From NCBI GenBank assembly GCA_026626905.1, contig JAPNUX010000005.1, positions 16,176-80,175 on the forward strand: a stretch of DNA of 64,000 nucleotides, written 5' to 3'. The notes under the pieces are model-generated. The model was not told the origin of the DNA and searched no databases. It was given only the letters and a program-made list of their open reading frames with translations. The position numbers and the translations under genes were made by a program. Positions 16,405 to 27,766 of this stretch are shown in pieces; within the stretch, counting starts at the first letter, position 1; every line of letters starts with the position of its first letter. The stretch comes from Desulfurococcus sp. (GTDB taxonomy: Archaea; Thermoproteota; Thermoprotei_A; Sulfolobales; Desulfurococcaceae).

Positions 16405-16716
16405 TTAGATCTCTATCTCCATCCATACTTCAGGTGGTATTCTAACTCTTATTAGCTGCTTCATTACTCTTTCATCTTCAGCTATGTATAGTAGTCTCTT
16501 ATGTATCCTCATCTCCCACTTCTCGTACTTCTTCTTACCCTCCCCGTGGGGTAGCTTTAATGTTCGAACTCTAAGCTTCTTGGTGGGTAGTGGTGTAGGG
16601 CCTTTCACTCTGACACCAGTTTTCTTCGCTATATCAACAATCTTACCGACAAAGTCGTCTAGTACTTTTACATTCGTGCTCCAAATCTTGATTTTAACCA
16701 TTCTTACAGTGGACAT
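16405..16716 (-). CDS. rps10: 30S ribosomal protein S10
   Basis: A 103-residue small-subunit protein with KIKIWSTNVKVLDDFVGKIV at the start and GPTPLPTKKLRVRTLKLPHG in the middle. The ATG at 16716 is chosen because it gives the usual length and follows GAGGG; the frame is open for 12 more codons upstream. It is the last gene of the tuf region but has its own TATA box and is separated from tuf by an oligo-T stretch. Confidence 0.94.
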   Translation of the reverse strand: MSTVRMVKIKIWSTNVKVLDDFVGKIVDIAKKTGVRVKGPTPLPTKKLRVRTLKLPHGEGKKKYEKWEMRIHKRLLYIAEDERVMKQLIRVRIPPEVWMEIEI

Positions 16717-16764
16717 GGCGGGAGTCCCTCTAGCTGCTGTATAGTTAAGCACTCTAGAAGCAGG

Positions 16765-16785
16765 AATGCTTATAGCATTAAAAAA
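16765..16785 (-). terminator. oligo-T terminator of tuf overlapping the S10 promoter
   Basis: Eight bases after the tuf stop codon the minus strand reads six T in a row (16785-16780), a typical archaeal terminator. It is followed at once by the inverted repeat AATGCT-ATA-AGCATT (16779-16765), which contains the TATA-like GCTATAAGC that would serve S10. Termination and re-initiation signals are thus fused in about 21 bases. Confidence 0.45.
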
Positions 16786-16792
16786 GCCTTAG

Positions 16793-18112
16793 CTACTTCT
16801 TGGCGGCTACCTGGGCAGGCTTTACTTCTAGTACTTGCCCGACTCCGACTGTTTTACCCATATCTCTCATAGCGAATCTGCCTAACGCCGGGAAGTCAGC
16901 GAACTTCTCGACTACTAGCGGCTTTATAGGCTTGAACTTCACTACTGCTATATCACCCTGCTTCAAGAACTGCGGGTTCTTCTCGAGCTCCTTGCCTGTT
17001 CTAGGATCTAGCTTCGAGGTTATCTCCACTATCTTGCAGGCTACGCTTGCAGTGTGAACGTGTATAACTGGCGTGTAGCCGACTGCTATGGCTGTTGGAT
17101 GCCATACTATCATTATTCTAGCAGTGAACTCGTCAGCTACAGTCGGCGGGTTCGTTGGGTGTCCTGCAACATCTCCACGCTTGATATCCTTCTTCTCAAC
17201 ACCCTTTACGTTGAAGCCTATATTGTCGCCTGGCTCAGCCTTCTCTATTTTAACGTGGTGGGTCTCAATGCTTCTAACCTCGCCGACAACGTTTGGCGGC
17301 ATGAAGACTACTTTATCGCCGACCTTTAATACTCCTGTTTCAACTCTTCCAACTGGTACCACGCCGACACCAGATATACTGTAGACGTCTTGTATGGGTA
17401 CTCTGAGAGGCTTATCCACCGGCTTTGAAGCTGGCGGCTGCAGGGAGTCTAAGGCTTCTACAAGCGTGGGGCCGTTATACCACGGCATGTTCAGTGATCT
17501 CTCTATGAGGTTCTCGCCAGTCCAAGCTGATATCGGTATAAAGGGTATCTTTGATGTATCGTAGCCTAACCCCTTCAGGAATTTACTCATAACTTCCTTG
17601 ATCTCATTGTACCTCTTCTCGCTGTAAGGAGGTTCTGTTGCATCCATCTTATTTATAGCTACAATCAACTGGTTTATACCCATGGTTCTAGCTAGAATAG
17701 CGTGCTCTCTTGTCTGGCCTTCAGCGCTCATGCCAGCCTCGAACTCACCTTTCCTAGCGCTTACCACTAGTATTGCAGCATCAGCCTGGCTGGCACCAGT
17801 AATCATGTTCTTCACGAAGTCCCTGTGCCCTGGTGCATCTATGATAGTGAAGAAGTACTTCTTGCTCTCGAATTTCATGTATGATAGTGCTATTGTTACT
17901 CCGCGCTCACGCTCCTCTTTCATTCTATCAAGTAGCCACGCGAACTTGAAGCTCTCCTTACCCGTCTTCTTAGCCTCCTCTTCGATCATCTTCATTGTTT
18001 TCTCATCGAAGTACCCTAGACGGTAGAGTATCTGGCCTGTCATTGTGCTCTTACCGTGGTCGACGTGCCCTATTATGATCAAGTTTAGGTGCGGTTTCTG
18101 CGGTGCACTCAT
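16793..18112 (-). CDS. tuf: translation elongation factor EF-1 alpha
   Basis: The GTPase that delivers aminoacyl-tRNA to the ribosome, 439 residues. It has GHVDHGKS at 15-22, the effector-region [12 protein letters not shown] around 71-82, DAPGH at 92-96 and NKMD at 154-157, followed by two beta-barrel domains. Length is normal. ATG start with GGGTGG a few bases upstream. It sits in the usual order S12-S7-tuf-S10, but a 184-base gap with its own promoter separates it from S7. Confidence 0.98.
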   Translation of the reverse strand: MSAPQKPHLNLIIIGHVDHGKSTMTGQILYRLGYFDEKTMKMIEEEAKKTGKESFKFAWLLDRMKEERERGVTIALSYMKFESKKYFFTIIDAPGHRDFVKNMITGASQADAAILVVSARKGEFEAGMSAEGQTREHAILARTMGINQLIVAINKMDATEPPYSEKRYNEIKEVMSKFLKGLGYDTSKIPFIPISAWTGENLIERSLNMPWYNGPTLVEALDSLQPPASKPVDKPLRVPIQDVYSISGVGVVPVGRVETGVLKVGDKVVFMPPNVVGEVRSIETHHVKIEKAEPGDNIGFNVKGVEKKDIKRGDVAGHPTNPPTVADEFTARIMIVWHPTAIAVGYTPVIHVHTASVACKIVEITSKLDPRTGKELEKNPQFLKQGDIAVVKFKPIKPLVVEKFADFPALGRFAMRDMGKTVGVGQVLEVKPAQVAAKK

Positions 18113-18158
18113 CTAAACCACCCTTTCACATTCTTCTATACATTAACACGTAGAGTAG

Positions 18159-18166
18159 TATATAAG
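18159..18166 (-). promoter_or_regulatory. TATA box of tuf
   Basis: On the minus strand CTTATATA, about 47 bases before the ATG, in the gap between S7 and tuf. This fits a separate strong promoter for EF-1 alpha. The rest of the 18113-18296 gap shows nothing I can name. Confidence 0.5.
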
Positions 18167-18296
18167 TCTCAGGTGCTTATAAAATGTTTCGTATTCTGCT
18201 CAAAAGCTGCTTCCCTAGCAAGACAGAAAATCACAGAGGATGTTTTCTCAGGGGCTGAAAGCTTGAGAAACTCTGTGGAGCTAGTGGTTGAGGAGG

Positions 18297-18887
18297 CTAC
18301 CTGCTGCTTAAAGCTATCCTCTCAATTTCTTCCTTCTTCTGTATAGCATAGCTCTTCGGGTCATTTAGTGCAGCTAGGATTATTTCTTCAGCTAGAGCCT
18401 CCTCTATGGATATAGGGTTACGGAAAGCCTTCATTCTAGCACCCTCGGTTAGATGCCTAAGAGCGAGGTCTATCCTCCTCAATGGTGATACGTCAACTGA
18501 GACATGATACGTTATTCCACCATACATTATTCTCGTTGTCTCCTCTCTAGGAGCACTATTCTCTATAGCTCTCACTAAGATTTGAATCGGGTTTTCACCC
18601 GTCTTCAAGTAGATTAAATCGAAAGCCTTCTTCACAATGTTGTAGGCGAGGTGTTTTTTACCCATGTTTCTACCAGGCCTCATAACCTTGTTTATTAGTC
18701 TCTCAACTATGGGTACCATGGCCTTCCCGAATCGTCTATGCGCGTGTCTACCACCAGTGTGCGGGAGGTAGACTGGACTTAAGCATAGATACTTCTTCAG
18801 GCTTGGATCTCTAACCTCAATGAAATCATAGCTCCACTTATTGAACAATTTTATCTCGTTGATTGTAAGCTCCTCTACGCTACTCAT
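18297..18887 (-). CDS. rps7: 30S ribosomal protein S7
   Basis: A 196-residue head-nucleating protein of the small subunit. The [20 protein letters not shown] and [17 protein letters not shown] segments and [19 protein letters not shown] are characteristic. ATG start; GAGGGG lies about seven bases before it. It follows S12 by 14 bases and ends the RNA polymerase-ribosomal operon before tuf. Confidence 0.97.
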   Translation of the reverse strand: MSSVEELTINEIKLFNKWSYDFIEVRDPSLKKYLCLSPVYLPHTGGRHAHRRFGKAMVPIVERLINKVMRPGRNMGKKHLAYNIVKKAFDLIYLKTGENPIQILVRAIENSAPREETTRIMYGGITYHVSVDVSPLRRIDLALRHLTEGARMKAFRNPISIEEALAEEIILAALNDPKSYAIQKKEEIERIALSSR

Positions 18888-18901
18888 ACAGCTACCCCTC
18901 T

Positions 18902-19348
18902 CTACCTAACAGGCTTCTGCTTCTTGCCGAGCCATAGGGCTTTAAGTGATACTCCATTAACGCTTATAACCTTGTATCTTACGCCTGGGATGTCTCCAAG
19001 GGATCCACCTAGTGGCCCTCCAATACCTTCTATTATTACTTCATCGTGTTCATCAATGTAGTTTATTCCACCATCTAGCGGGACAAATGCTGTGACAACC
19101 TTCCCGTTTTTAACTAGCTGTACTCTAACACATTTTCTTACAGCTGAGTTGGGTTTACGTGACTCAATGCCGACTTTCTCGAGGACTATGCCTCTAGCCA
19201 TAGGGGCTCCTTCTAGTGGATCCTTGAGCTTACCTATTTTCCTGAGCATCCTCTGCTTGAAGCTCCTCTGGCTCCAGCGGTACTTCAACCTCTTCTCTTT
19301 CAATTTTCTAGCCGCGTATAGCCCGGCTGGAGCTTTCTTCCCCGGCAT
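18902..19348 (-). CDS. rps12: 30S ribosomal protein S12
   Basis: A 148-residue decoding-centre protein. The conserved [20 protein letters not shown] and the [18 protein letters not shown] loop near the decoding site are present. ATG start with GGAGGG upstream. It follows the NusA-like gene by 15 bases. Confidence 0.97.
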   Translation of the reverse strand: MPGKKAPAGLYAARKLKEKRLKYRWSQRSFKQRMLRKIGKLKDPLEGAPMARGIVLEKVGIESRKPNSAVRKCVRVQLVKNGKVVTAFVPLDGGINYIDEHDEVIIEGIGGPLGGSLGDIPGVRYKVISVNGVSLKALWLGKKQKPVR

Positions 19349-19363
19349 AAGGCTCCCTCCAGC

Positions 19364-19810
19364 TTAAGCAATAACCACTGAGTCTATGTTAAAGTGCCTT
19401 TTTAAAATAAGTCTAGCTCTCTGCACGTTCTTCCCATTCCTCCCTATTGCTATGCCTTTATCTGACGGCTCTACCGCCACATATAGTACTCTGCTTCCAT
19501 CAGGCCTGGTTGCTAGCTTCACCTCTTTAACTCTAGCTGGTGCTAGAGCATACCTGACTTGCTCCTCGATGCTGCTACCATATCCTACTACCTCAATGTT
19601 CTTGTTTAGGAGTCTACGTAATCTTTGAGCGAAGAATCCTCTAGGGCCTATGGCTTTCCCGACATCCTCTGGATTCACCAGGAATATCACTCGATTGTTC
19701 TCCTCGTCGATAATGCAGTCTTTTACAACAGCCCCGGTTAACTCGTTGAGTAAAGCCATGTAGCGGAACTCTTCTGGAGTTATCTTGATCTGGGGTTTCT
19801 CACTACTCAC
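19364..19810 (-). CDS. nusA: NusA-like transcription factor (two KH domains)
   Basis: A 148-residue archaeal NusA, reduced to two KH RNA-binding domains without the S1 and polymerase-binding domains of bacterial NusA. The KH signatures are VGKAIGPRGFFAQRL in the first domain and KGIAIGRNGKNVQRARLIL in the second. It is thought to bind nascent RNA near the elongating polymerase. GTG start overlapping the L30e stop by four bases. Confidence 0.94.
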   Translation of the reverse strand: MSSEKPQIKITPEEFRYMALLNELTGAVVKDCIIDEENNRVIFLVNPEDVGKAIGPRGFFAQRLRRLLNKNIEVVGYGSSIEEQVRYALAPARVKEVKLATRPDGSRVLYVAVEPSDKGIAIGRNGKNVQRARLILKRHFNIDSVVIA

Positions 19811-20130
19811 TTACCCGACACCTCCCTAGCTATATCGAGGATGTTGGAGCCTCCAGGCTCGATGACAGCTATTGAAGTAATACTATGGGGTCGTCCTAGA
19901 AATGTACCTAGCTCTACACTAGTTCCCGGGAATACTATTACAGGAATGCCGCTTAGCTTAGCATAGTACTCTATATCCCTCTTCAACTCGGCTGGAGCGT
20001 TCAATGCTATTATAACCGCTTTTGCCTTACCGTGGAGTACTAGCTTTCTGACTTTTCTCGCCCCGTACTCTATGTGGCCTGTTTCAGCGGCCATCCTGAT
20101 AGCTCTAAGCAGGTCTGTCTGCCCACTCAT
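19807..20130 (-). CDS. rpl30e: 50S ribosomal protein L30e
   Basis: A 107-residue protein of the L7Ae/L30e kink-turn-binding superfamily. The YGARKVRKLVLHGKAKAVIIA stretch and the later GIPVIVFPGTSVELGTFLG region are typical. ATG start overlapping the end of rpoA2 by four bases. The order rpoA2-L30e-nusA-S12-S7 is standard in archaea. Confidence 0.96.
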   Translation of the reverse strand: MSGQTDLLRAIRMAAETGHIEYGARKVRKLVLHGKAKAVIIALNAPAELKRDIEYYAKLSGIPVIVFPGTSVELGTFLGRPHSITSIAVIEPGGSNILDIAREVSGK

Positions 20131-21347
20131 GTTTCAGCACCCTTACTCCCACCTGACTTTTCTCTAAGCAGGCTTGGAGTCATGTAGACTTGAACTACAC
20201 CAGTACCTAGTGGAATAGTTTGCCCTATTATAATGTTTTCGGCTACACCCTGCAGTCTATCCTCCTCCCCGGAGGCTGCAGCCTCTATTAGCTTTTGAAC
20301 AGTCATCTCGAATGTAGCTTTAGCGAGAACACTAGGCTTCTCGCCTGCAATCCCCATTCTACCAATCTGCTTGACGTGCCCTGTCCACGTCATCATGTCG
20401 GCTAGAAGCATTACATGCCTTATATCCACGTCGAGACCCTGGTTGTCAAGGGTATCCTTGATTTCTCTTATAATCGCTTGGCGTGCTGCTTCTATTCCAA
20501 GCACCTTCTCGATCTCGTGTATGTCATTAGTGTATATTCTCCTCCAGTCCACTCCTTTCACCTTCATGAGGTCTGCGAGATTGCTTCCCTCTGCTACTAT
20601 AACGTATTCATCGCCTCTTCTCTGAATTATTACTTTTCTTATACCTTTCACACCCTTCAACTGCGTGCTGAGAAGCTGGCTTCTCAGCTTCTCCAGCTTA
20701 CTGTAGTCTAAGTACTCCTCTCTGAGAGCAATCTCTATCTCGAAGGGCTCGTCTCCTTCGCGCACCTCGCCTACGTTGAGTGCGCTGAGCTTCTCGATGA
20801 CATCGCTTGTAGTTAACCCTTTATCTCTCAGCATCTCGGGGTCTAATCGGATGATAGCTACTCCCTCGTATAGGTCTATGTCAAGCTCGCTGGTGACGTT
20901 CTCAAGGAATGTTGCCTCTATGATCCTCGCTATCTCTCTAGCCTTCTCCTCGCTTCTCTTGTACTCTTCAGTCAAGTATATCTCGGTTATAGGGGTCTCC
21001 GGCTTCTTCCTAGCGTCAACTATCTCTATTAGCCTGGGAAGCCCTAGTGTCACATTGAACTCGCGTACTCCAGCATAGTGGAAGACACGCAGTGTCATCT
21101 GGGTTGAAGGTTCACCCAGACTCTGGGCTGCTATAGTACCTACTGCCTCCCCCGGCTCTATCATGGATGCAGTATACCTCTCAATAATATGCTCTATAAT
21201 CTTCTCAACACTCTCTCTCGTGATAGCTATCTTCTCGGATAACCTGAGTAGTTTCTCGAGAGTCTCCTCGTATACCTGCGAGCTGACGCGCCCCTTCAGC
21301 TTCTCTTCGAGTAGTGCTTTTATCTCCTCGCGGGTTAACCCTGACAT
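20127..21347 (-). CDS. rpoA2: DNA-directed RNA polymerase subunit A'' (Rpo1C)
   Basis: The C-terminal part of the largest polymerase subunit, 406 residues. Visible are the PGEAVGTIAAQSLGEPSTQMTLRVFHYAG segment of the trigger-loop region (around residues 62-91; only its first and last parts quoted here define it) and the jaw domain with EIYLTEEYK. It completes the split largest subunit together with rpoA1, whose stop precedes this start by one base. ATG start. No intein. Confidence 0.97.
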   Translation of the reverse strand: MSGLTREEIKALLEEKLKGRVSSQVYEETLEKLLRLSEKIAITRESVEKIIEHIIERYTASMIEPGEAVGTIAAQSLGEPSTQMTLRVFHYAGVREFNVTLGLPRLIEIVDARKKPETPITEIYLTEEYKRSEEKAREIARIIEATFLENVTSELDIDLYEGVAIIRLDPEMLRDKGLTTSDVIEKLSALNVGEVREGDEPFEIEIALREEYLDYSKLEKLRSQLLSTQLKGVKGIRKVIIQRRGDEYVIVAEGSNLADLMKVKGVDWRRIYTNDIHEIEKVLGIEAARQAIIREIKDTLDNQGLDVDIRHVMLLADMMTWTGHVKQIGRMGIAGEKPSVLAKATFEMTVQKLIEAAASGEEDRLQGVAENIIIGQTIPLGTGVVQVYMTPSLLREKSGGSKGAET

Positions 21348-21348
21348 T

Positions 21349-24012
21349 CTAGTACACCCCTAGTATCTTCTCTAGAACTCTATCAACGTTAACTGACTTG
21401 CTGTGATCGCTTTTCATCGGGTCAACCCCGTCTTCACCGTAGAGTAACTGTACTACCTCCCCGGTCGGCATGCGGACGCTTCCATCATACTCGACTCTTA
21501 AGTCCTGGAGAGCATTTATCAGTCTTCTCTGCATGTAGCCGGACTGGCTTGTTCTAACCGCTGTATCTATTAAGCCTTCTCTCCCAGCTGCTGCATGGAA
21601 GAACATTTCAATGGGGCTCAACCCTTTAACAAAGCCGCTTTCAATGAAGCCTCTAGCCTCAGGCCCTAGATCCTCTGGCCTAAAGTGGGATAATGCTCTC
21701 TTCAAGTACCCTCTAGATAAACGCTTACCCCGCACTGTCTGCTGTCCTAGGAGACCTGACATCTGAGTTAAGTTGACGAGGTTGCCTCTCGCTCCTGTTC
21801 TAGCCATTACTACAACCGGGTTAACCATGGTGAAGTAGTGTGTTATCAGCTCAGCAACTCCTTCCAGCAACTTCTTTGAAAGTGTATCGATGATTTCATC
21901 TTCAAGCGTCTCCTCGAGGGTCTTACCCGGCCTAGCCTGCAGCTCGCCTCTTCTATACTTGGCTATCAGCTTGTCTACATCCTTCTTCTTCTCGCGTATT
22001 ATCTCCTCTAGCTTCTTCTTTGCATCCTCTGGTAGAGTGAGATGAGCTACACTCATTGTAAGCCCGTGTTTCTCCGCCATTCTCACGAACATCTTGTAGA
22101 CTCTATCCATGAACATTCTCCCGTAGTCTTCTCCATACTCCTTTATAAGCCAGTGGATAAGGCTCTCCGGCTCCTCTCTCCCAATACTTGATTTATCGAG
22201 GACCCCTTCTAGTAGAACCCCGTTCCTAACTATCACTAGACTGTCGTGAGGGCAGTCTTCATCAAGACACCTAAATGCTGCCGCGCTTCCAATCTTAGAG
22301 ACCCTCTTATAGTTGAAGTCTCTGGGAAGAAATAATGATATCAGCTGCTTACCCGTCCAGAGCTCGCGTGGCTTGAGGATAGCTGGCTCCGGCAGCTCGC
22401 CCTCGTAGCCGGCTACTGCAAGGAGGTCTATGACGTCATCTCTGCTTAGAATAGTTGTCTTACTTGTAAGCACGTAGGCTCCGCTAATGTAGTCCTGGAG
22501 TCCGCCTATTATGGGTCCACCGTAGCGCGGCGTGAGAATGTGCTTCTCCACAAGCATTAGCAGTCTCGCCTCAGCCCTAGCCTCCTCGCTCTGAGGCACG
22601 TGGAGGTTCATTTCATCTCCATCGAAGTCAGCGTTGTAGGGCGGGCAGACCAGCGGGTTCAACCTGAGGGTCTTGTAGGGTAGGACTCTCACTACGTGAG
22701 CCATAACGGATATCCTGTGGAGTGAAGGCTGCCTGTTGAATAGCACTATATCTCCATCCATCAAGTGTCTTTCAACAATGAAGCCGGGCTCTAGTGACTC
22801 GGCTGCAGCCTTCCTATCAACAAACTTCAAGCTTATCTTCCTGCCATCAGGTCTCACAATGTAGTTGGCTCCAGGCCACTTGCTTGGACCGTTAAGTATC
22901 AGCCTGCGCATTTCCTCAATGTTCCATGGCGTGACTCTCTCAGGCACGGTGAGTATCTTAGCTATCTCCTCGGGGACACCGACTTCATCTATACTGAGGC
23001 TTGGGTCAGGGCTTATCACAGTTCTAGCTGAGAAGTCAACTCTCTTACCTCTAAGATTATTCCTAAACCTGCCTTCCTTACCCTTTAACCTCTGAGCAAT
23101 ACCCTTTAATACTTTACCGCTGCGGTGCTTGGAGACAGGGATCCCGGGTGCCTCGTTATCGAAGTATGTGGTTACATGGTACTGGAGGAGCTCCCAGTCC
23201 TCCTCTATTATAGCGCTTGGAGCACCACTCTCAACGTGCTCTCTAAGCCTATTATTAATTCTCACGATGTCTACCAGCTTGTGCGTTAAATCATCCTCGC
23301 TTCTTATACCGGTTTCAAGGAGCACTGATGGCCTCACGCTTCTCGGGGGTACTGGTAGAACTGTGAGAACCATCCATTCAGGTCTCGCTTCAGCCGGGTC
23401 ACCGCCGAGTAATCTTACATCCTCGTCGGGTATTTTCTCCAGTCTACCCCGGATCTCACTGGGTGTTAGCTTCTCAAGCCCTCTCTCGGTTTCCTCGTAG
23501 AATGAGTGGGGCTTCTCAAACTTTATTTTATATTGCTTGACGCCGCAGTGAGGGCACGTCTCTACAGCACTCGCCTTCCTCCTCACGTACTCATGGAATC
23601 TTCTAATCAGGTATGGTGCTCCAAGCTCCTCGAGATCCCTTAGCAGGCGGAGATACTCGCTTCTCTCCTCCTCAGGTATCTTCAGCCGCCCGCAGTTTCT
23701 ACATGTAGCCTTCAAGTACATTAGTATGTGCTTCGAGAACCCTGCATGAATAACGGGTTTAGCGAGCTCTATGTGACCGAAGTGACCTGGACATGAATCC
23801 CTTGTGTTACCGCATATAGGGCATACTTCACCTGGCTCTATAGCGCCGAGTCTTTTATCCATCACGCCTCCATCTATTGGTGAGCCGTCGTTATCGTATA
23901 CTTCAGACGAGATTATCTGGGTTACACTCATTCTCCGTATCTCGTCGGGGGATAGTACTCCAAACTTCACTCTAGATATCCTGTTAGTTACAACTCTACT
24001 CACGTCTACCAC
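21349..24012 (-). CDS. rpoA1: DNA-directed RNA polymerase subunit A' (Rpo1N)
   Basis: The N-terminal part of the largest subunit, 887 residues, carrying the catalytic centre. The Mg2+-binding NADFDGD is at 460-466. A zinc site near the start is seen as [17 protein letters not shown] (64-80), with further pairs Cys104/Cys107 and Cys153/Cys156. The [20 protein letters not shown] lid/rudder region precedes the active site. Two GTG starts are possible: 24012, used here, with GGAG upstream, and 24003, with GGTGG five bases upstream; they differ by three residues. It overlaps the end of rpoB by 17 bases. Confidence 0.97.
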   Translation of the reverse strand: MVDVSRVVTNRISRVKFGVLSPDEIRRMSVTQIISSEVYDNDGSPIDGGVMDKRLGAIEPGEVCPICGNTRDSCPGHFGHIELAKPVIHAGFSKHILMYLKATCRNCGRLKIPEEERSEYLRLLRDLEELGAPYLIRRFHEYVRRKASAVETCPHCGVKQYKIKFEKPHSFYEETERGLEKLTPSEIRGRLEKIPDEDVRLLGGDPAEARPEWMVLTVLPVPPRSVRPSVLLETGIRSEDDLTHKLVDIVRINNRLREHVESGAPSAIIEEDWELLQYHVTTYFDNEAPGIPVSKHRSGKVLKGIAQRLKGKEGRFRNNLRGKRVDFSARTVISPDPSLSIDEVGVPEEIAKILTVPERVTPWNIEEMRRLILNGPSKWPGANYIVRPDGRKISLKFVDRKAAAESLEPGFIVERHLMDGDIVLFNRQPSLHRISVMAHVVRVLPYKTLRLNPLVCPPYNADFDGDEMNLHVPQSEEARAEARLLMLVEKHILTPRYGGPIIGGLQDYISGAYVLTSKTTILSRDDVIDLLAVAGYEGELPEPAILKPRELWTGKQLISLFLPRDFNYKRVSKIGSAAAFRCLDEDCPHDSLVIVRNGVLLEGVLDKSSIGREEPESLIHWLIKEYGEDYGRMFMDRVYKMFVRMAEKHGLTMSVAHLTLPEDAKKKLEEIIREKKKDVDKLIAKYRRGELQARPGKTLEETLEDEIIDTLSKKLLEGVAELITHYFTMVNPVVVMARTGARGNLVNLTQMSGLLGQQTVRGKRLSRGYLKRALSHFRPEDLGPEARGFIESGFVKGLSPIEMFFHAAAGREGLIDTAVRTSQSGYMQRRLINALQDLRVEYDGSVRMPTGEVVQLLYGEDGVDPMKSDHSKSVNVDRVLEKILGVY

Positions 24013-27000
24013 CCCCTACGATCTCCTCGATGAGTAGCCTGGGCCTTATACCCAGGCTCATTAATTCTTGGAGGAGTAGCTTGAAGGCGTAGGATACCTC
24101 AATAGGCTTCATAACACCCTTCTCCTTATGAATAGGGCATACATACCTCCCTTTATTCCTATCGTACCAGCCTATCGAGCCGCAGAGCTCGCAGACGTAT
24201 ATTGTTGTAGTATCGCTTCTATCAGTCATAGACTCCTTTAAGAGCATTGCCGCCCCATGCCCGACCAGGCAGTCAACCTCCATCTCCCCCCATCTCAAGC
24301 CGCCGGCTCTCGCACGGCCCTCTGTTGGCTGCCGGGTTAGTATCTGGACTGGACCTCTAGCTCTCGCATGCATCTTATCGCTAACCATATGGTGTAGCTT
24401 CTGATAGTATACTACCCCTATGAAGACTGGGTTATCGAGGATCTCGCCCGTCCTCCCATCATACATTGTCTCCTCGCCTGTATGAGGATACCCGTACCTC
24501 CTTATAGTTAGCTGGAGGTCTTCTAGAGGCGTCTTATGGAAGGGTGTTGCATCAACAAGCCTTCCCTCAAGGGCGGCAGCTTTACCTGCAATACTCTCTA
24601 TCAGCTGCCCGACAGTCATTCTACTGGGGAATGCATGCGGGTTTATTATAAGGTCTGGTACCACGCCTTCTTCCGTGAACGGCATATCGTACTGGGGTAG
24701 TAGTAACCCTACTACACCTTTCTGCCCGTGCCTTGAAGCGAATTTATCGCCTAGCTCAGGAATCCTGAGGTCTCTTACTCTTACTTTTATAAGCCTGTTA
24801 CCCTCCCAATCCATGGTCACCATGACTGAATCCACTACACCCTTCTCCTCATGCCTCATTACAACGCTAGTATCCTGCCTAGTTAACCCGCCGCCAACCT
24901 CGTACTCCTGTACTGTGAGGAATCTCGGCGGGCTCACCTTACCTATCAGCACGTCGCCTCCTGCTACAGGGGTTTCAGGTGCTACTATTCCATCCTCCTC
25001 CAGCTTCTCATAAGCCTTCTGCCCTCTATAGCCTCTCACACTCGTCGGCGGTATTGTTATCTCGTCTTGTACTCCACCCGGATACTTGTACTCTACAGTA
25101 GAGTACAGCCTGAAGAAAGTGGATCTAGCTAGCCCTCTATCCACGCTGCTCTTATTGAGTACTAGTGCATCCTCCATGTTGTAGCCCGTGTAAGCTAGGA
25201 TTGCTACAATCATGTTCTGTCCTGCAGGCCTCTCATTATACCCTATGGTATTCATCACGCGTGTCTGAACAAGAGGTTTCTGCGGGTAATGGAGAAGATG
25301 GCCTCGAGTATCCATTCTCCTCTGGAAGTTCGCTGCGTAGAGACCCAGGCTCTGCTTAGCCATTGCAGACTCATACATGTTCCTCGGGCTCTGGTTATGC
25401 TCCGGGTAAGGTATGATGGATGCAGTAATCCCGAGTATCGCTGGAACCCATATCTCTAGATGCGTGTGATCCTTATTCAAGTCACCAGGCTTCAATGCTA
25501 TGTAAGCATTCTCTTCTTCATCCGGGTCAAGGTATTCTACTATACCCTGGTTAACTAAATCGCTGAACTTCAGCTTACCCTCCCTGAGAAGCTGTATATG
25601 TTCTCTCTTAAGCTTAGGCTCACCGTTCTCGACAACTATTAGAGGCCTACGTATCCTGCCTGCATCAGTGTTCACTACTACTTCGTTAACATGCTCCGTG
25701 CTGATGTAGGCAACGTTGACTTCAGAACTTAACTCACCTTTCCTCCTGAGCTCCCTGAGTGATCTAACCAGTTTCTTTCCATCCCTGCAGTAGCCTATTA
25801 ATCTTCCATTCAAGAACACCTTACTCCAGCCGGAGAGCTTCTCGCTGATCTCACTAGCCGATGCTACATTCTCGCGTATAGCGTCTATTATACCATTATA
25901 TGTTTTTCCACCGATACTCGTGGTTACAACAGGCTTTACACCCATCCTGTAGAGTAGCGCCTCTACCTCTCTATCCTCGATGCCGACGCTTACATTAGCC
26001 ATCAACGCGAGGTTTTTAACTAACCCTATGTTAGCTCCCTCGGGTGTTTCAAACGGGCACATTCTACCCCACTGGGTTCCATGGAGCTCTCTAGCTTCAA
26101 AGTGAGGCTGGCCTCTAGCTAGAGGGGATACAACTCTTCTAAGATGGCTTAGAGTGCTAAGCATGTTAGTTCTATCTAAGAGCTGGCTTATACCTGTCCT
26201 CCCGCCCGGCCAGTTTCCTGTAGCCATAGCGTGGAGTACTCTATTCGTCACCACGCTTGACTTGAAAACCATCTTAAGGTCTATTTTACCTGTTTTAGCG
26301 AGCTGCTTCTCGAGGCCCTCCCTCAACTCCCTCATGAAGCTCATTAGTGATACCCTTAAGAGTAGAGCAAGCATGTCGCCTGCCAGCTTAAGCCTCTTAT
26401 TCCTGTAGTGGTCTTTATCATCAGGCTCCCTGTAGCCCAAGTATACCTCAATAATCCTTGAGATCATCTGGCCTATGAATACCGCCTTCTTAAGCCTAAC
26501 CTCTGGTGAAGGCTCTGTGCCTATATGGGGTAGTAGTCTTTCATCAAGTATCCTTAGTATCCTCTGGATTCTCTCCTCCCTAGGCCTTCCAACAATGAAT
26601 CTAGATGCTATGAAGTCTAATGCCTCCTCGACAACCCTCCTCTTGTATTCTTCTCTCAGCTTTGCAACCTCTTCTTCGCTGGCTCCTTCAGGTATCTCGA
26701 GCTTAGGCAGTATCTCCTGGATCTGCATTATAGAGGGGAGAAGATAGTTGTGTATCTCAGGGTTGAGGCTTGTAGCGTATAGTATCTCAGCTTCACTTGT
26801 AAGACCTAGAGCAAGCATTAAGGCTAAAGCCGGGAACTTATGCCCCTGGAAGCTAGCGTAGAATATTCCATCCTTTCTTCTCTCGATCACTAGCTGGCTT
26901 CTCCTCCCTCTAGCCATGCTTGTAACCTTAGCTACATGTGTTGCAGCACTCTCCTCGGGCATCACGTCTACAATAATGTTGTTGCTGGCTAAGTCCTCCT

Positions 27001-27499
27001 GGGCTACAATAACCTTCTCGCTACCATTTATAATGAAGTATCCGCCAGGATCCCTTGGATCCTCCCCGATTTCAATTAACTGCTGGGGAGTTAGCTTACT
27101 CAACGGGTCTATACTAGACTTCAACATAACGGGGAGATCCATGAGTTTAAGCTCCTGTGTCTTCACGTAGCCACTTTCATCCTCTACGCGGACTGTAACA
27201 TATATTGGAGCAGCATAGGTGAGATTCCTTAAACGGCACTCCAGTGGAGTCTTGTACTCTTCAATCCCCTCAATACTCATCCATCTAGGTTCACCGATAC
27301 GGTACTTCTCGATGGTTAAACTGATCTTCCCGCCTACCTTAACCTCCTTGAATTCCTCGATGATTGATGGCAGGTACTCTCTCACGAACCTCTCATAGCT
27401 ATCCAAGTGCTGTCTAACTAACCCCATCTCCTCGAAGTACTTCTCCATGACAACCCATAGATCCTCTGAGTCTAGAACCACCTGGCTCTCCCGCTTCAA
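23996..27499 (-). CDS. rpoB: DNA-directed RNA polymerase subunit B (Rpo2)
   Basis: The second-largest polymerase subunit in one undivided chain of 1167 residues, as in crenarchaea; methanogens and haloarchaea have it split. The hybrid-binding [12 protein letters not shown] lies near 917-928, [19 protein letters not shown] in the fork region near 480, and the C-terminal clamp zinc site near 1099-1122 has CELCG and CPIH, so the last ligand is His instead of Cys. TTG start with GGTGG nine bases upstream. rpoH lies three bases before it. Confidence 0.98.
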   Translation of the reverse strand: MKRESQVVLDSEDLWVVMEKYFEEMGLVRQHLDSYERFVREYLPSIIEEFKEVKVGGKISLTIEKYRIGEPRWMSIEGIEEYKTPLECRLRNLTYAAPIYVTVRVEDESGYVKTQELKLMDLPVMLKSSIDPLSKLTPQQLIEIGEDPRDPGGYFIINGSEKVIVAQEDLASNNIIVDVMPEESAATHVAKVTSMARGRRSQLVIERRKDGIFYASFQGHKFPALALMLALGLTSEAEILYATSLNPEIHNYLLPSIMQIQEILPKLEIPEGASEEEVAKLREEYKRRVVEEALDFIASRFIVGRPREERIQRILRILDERLLPHIGTEPSPEVRLKKAVFIGQMISRIIEVYLGYREPDDKDHYRNKRLKLAGDMLALLLRVSLMSFMRELREGLEKQLAKTGKIDLKMVFKSSVVTNRVLHAMATGNWPGGRTGISQLLDRTNMLSTLSHLRRVVSPLARGQPHFEARELHGTQWGRMCPFETPEGANIGLVKNLALMANVSVGIEDREVEALLYRMGVKPVVTTSIGGKTYNGIIDAIRENVASASEISEKLSGWSKVFLNGRLIGYCRDGKKLVRSLRELRRKGELSSEVNVAYISTEHVNEVVVNTDAGRIRRPLIVVENGEPKLKREHIQLLREGKLKFSDLVNQGIVEYLDPDEEENAYIALKPGDLNKDHTHLEIWVPAILGITASIIPYPEHNQSPRNMYESAMAKQSLGLYAANFQRRMDTRGHLLHYPQKPLVQTRVMNTIGYNERPAGQNMIVAILAYTGYNMEDALVLNKSSVDRGLARSTFFRLYSTVEYKYPGGVQDEITIPPTSVRGYRGQKAYEKLEEDGIVAPETPVAGGDVLIGKVSPPRFLTVQEYEVGGGLTRQDTSVVMRHEEKGVVDSVMVTMDWEGNRLIKVRVRDLRIPELGDKFASRHGQKGVVGLLLPQYDMPFTEEGVVPDLIINPHAFPSRMTVGQLIESIAGKAAALEGRLVDATPFHKTPLEDLQLTIRRYGYPHTGEETMYDGRTGEILDNPVFIGVVYYQKLHHMVSDKMHARARGPVQILTRQPTEGRARAGGLRWGEMEVDCLVGHGAAMLLKESMTDRSDTTTIYVCELCGSIGWYDRNKGRYVCPIHKEKGVMKPIEVSYAFKLLLQELMSLGIRPRLLIEEIVGGGRRE

Positions 27500-27502
27500 T
27501 AC

Positions 27503-27766
27503 TCAGCCACCCTGCTCGGATGTATCTACTACTACATACCTGTAAGCAACAAAGACTCCTGCAGTCGGACTCTTCCTTATAATCCTTATTATATCTCCTG
27601 GTTTAGCTCCAACAGCTCTAGCTGCAGGGTCATTCACAGATATCCAGGGTAGCTGCCAGGGCTCCACCCCCAGCTTCTTTAAAATCCTGTAGGCTTCCTC
27701 GGGTGGTAGAACCTCGTGTTTAGGTACTAGTTCATGCTCTAGTATGTCTACTTCACTTTCACTCAT
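27503..27766 (-). CDS. rpoH: DNA-directed RNA polymerase subunit H (Rpo5)
   Basis: An 87-residue jaw subunit, homologous to the C-terminal domain of eukaryotic Rpb5. It starts [20 protein letters not shown] and contains [20 protein letters not shown] and [12 protein letters not shown], all family marks. The ATG at 27766 is chosen because AGGTG lies eight bases upstream; the frame is open 11 codons further. It is the first gene of the RNA polymerase operon. An AT-rich TATTTAAAATCG on the minus strand (around 27825) probably gives the promoter. Confidence 0.95.
   Translation of the reverse strand: MSESEVDILEHELVPKHEVLPPEEAYRILKKLGVEPWQLPWISVNDPAARAVGAKPGDIIRIIRKSPTAGVFVAYRYVVVDTSEQGG

Noticed and set aside
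17054..17384. Open frames on the plus strand inside tuf and inside the rpo genes
   Set aside because: They are antisense shadows of strongly conserved genes, without ribosome-binding sites or family matches.
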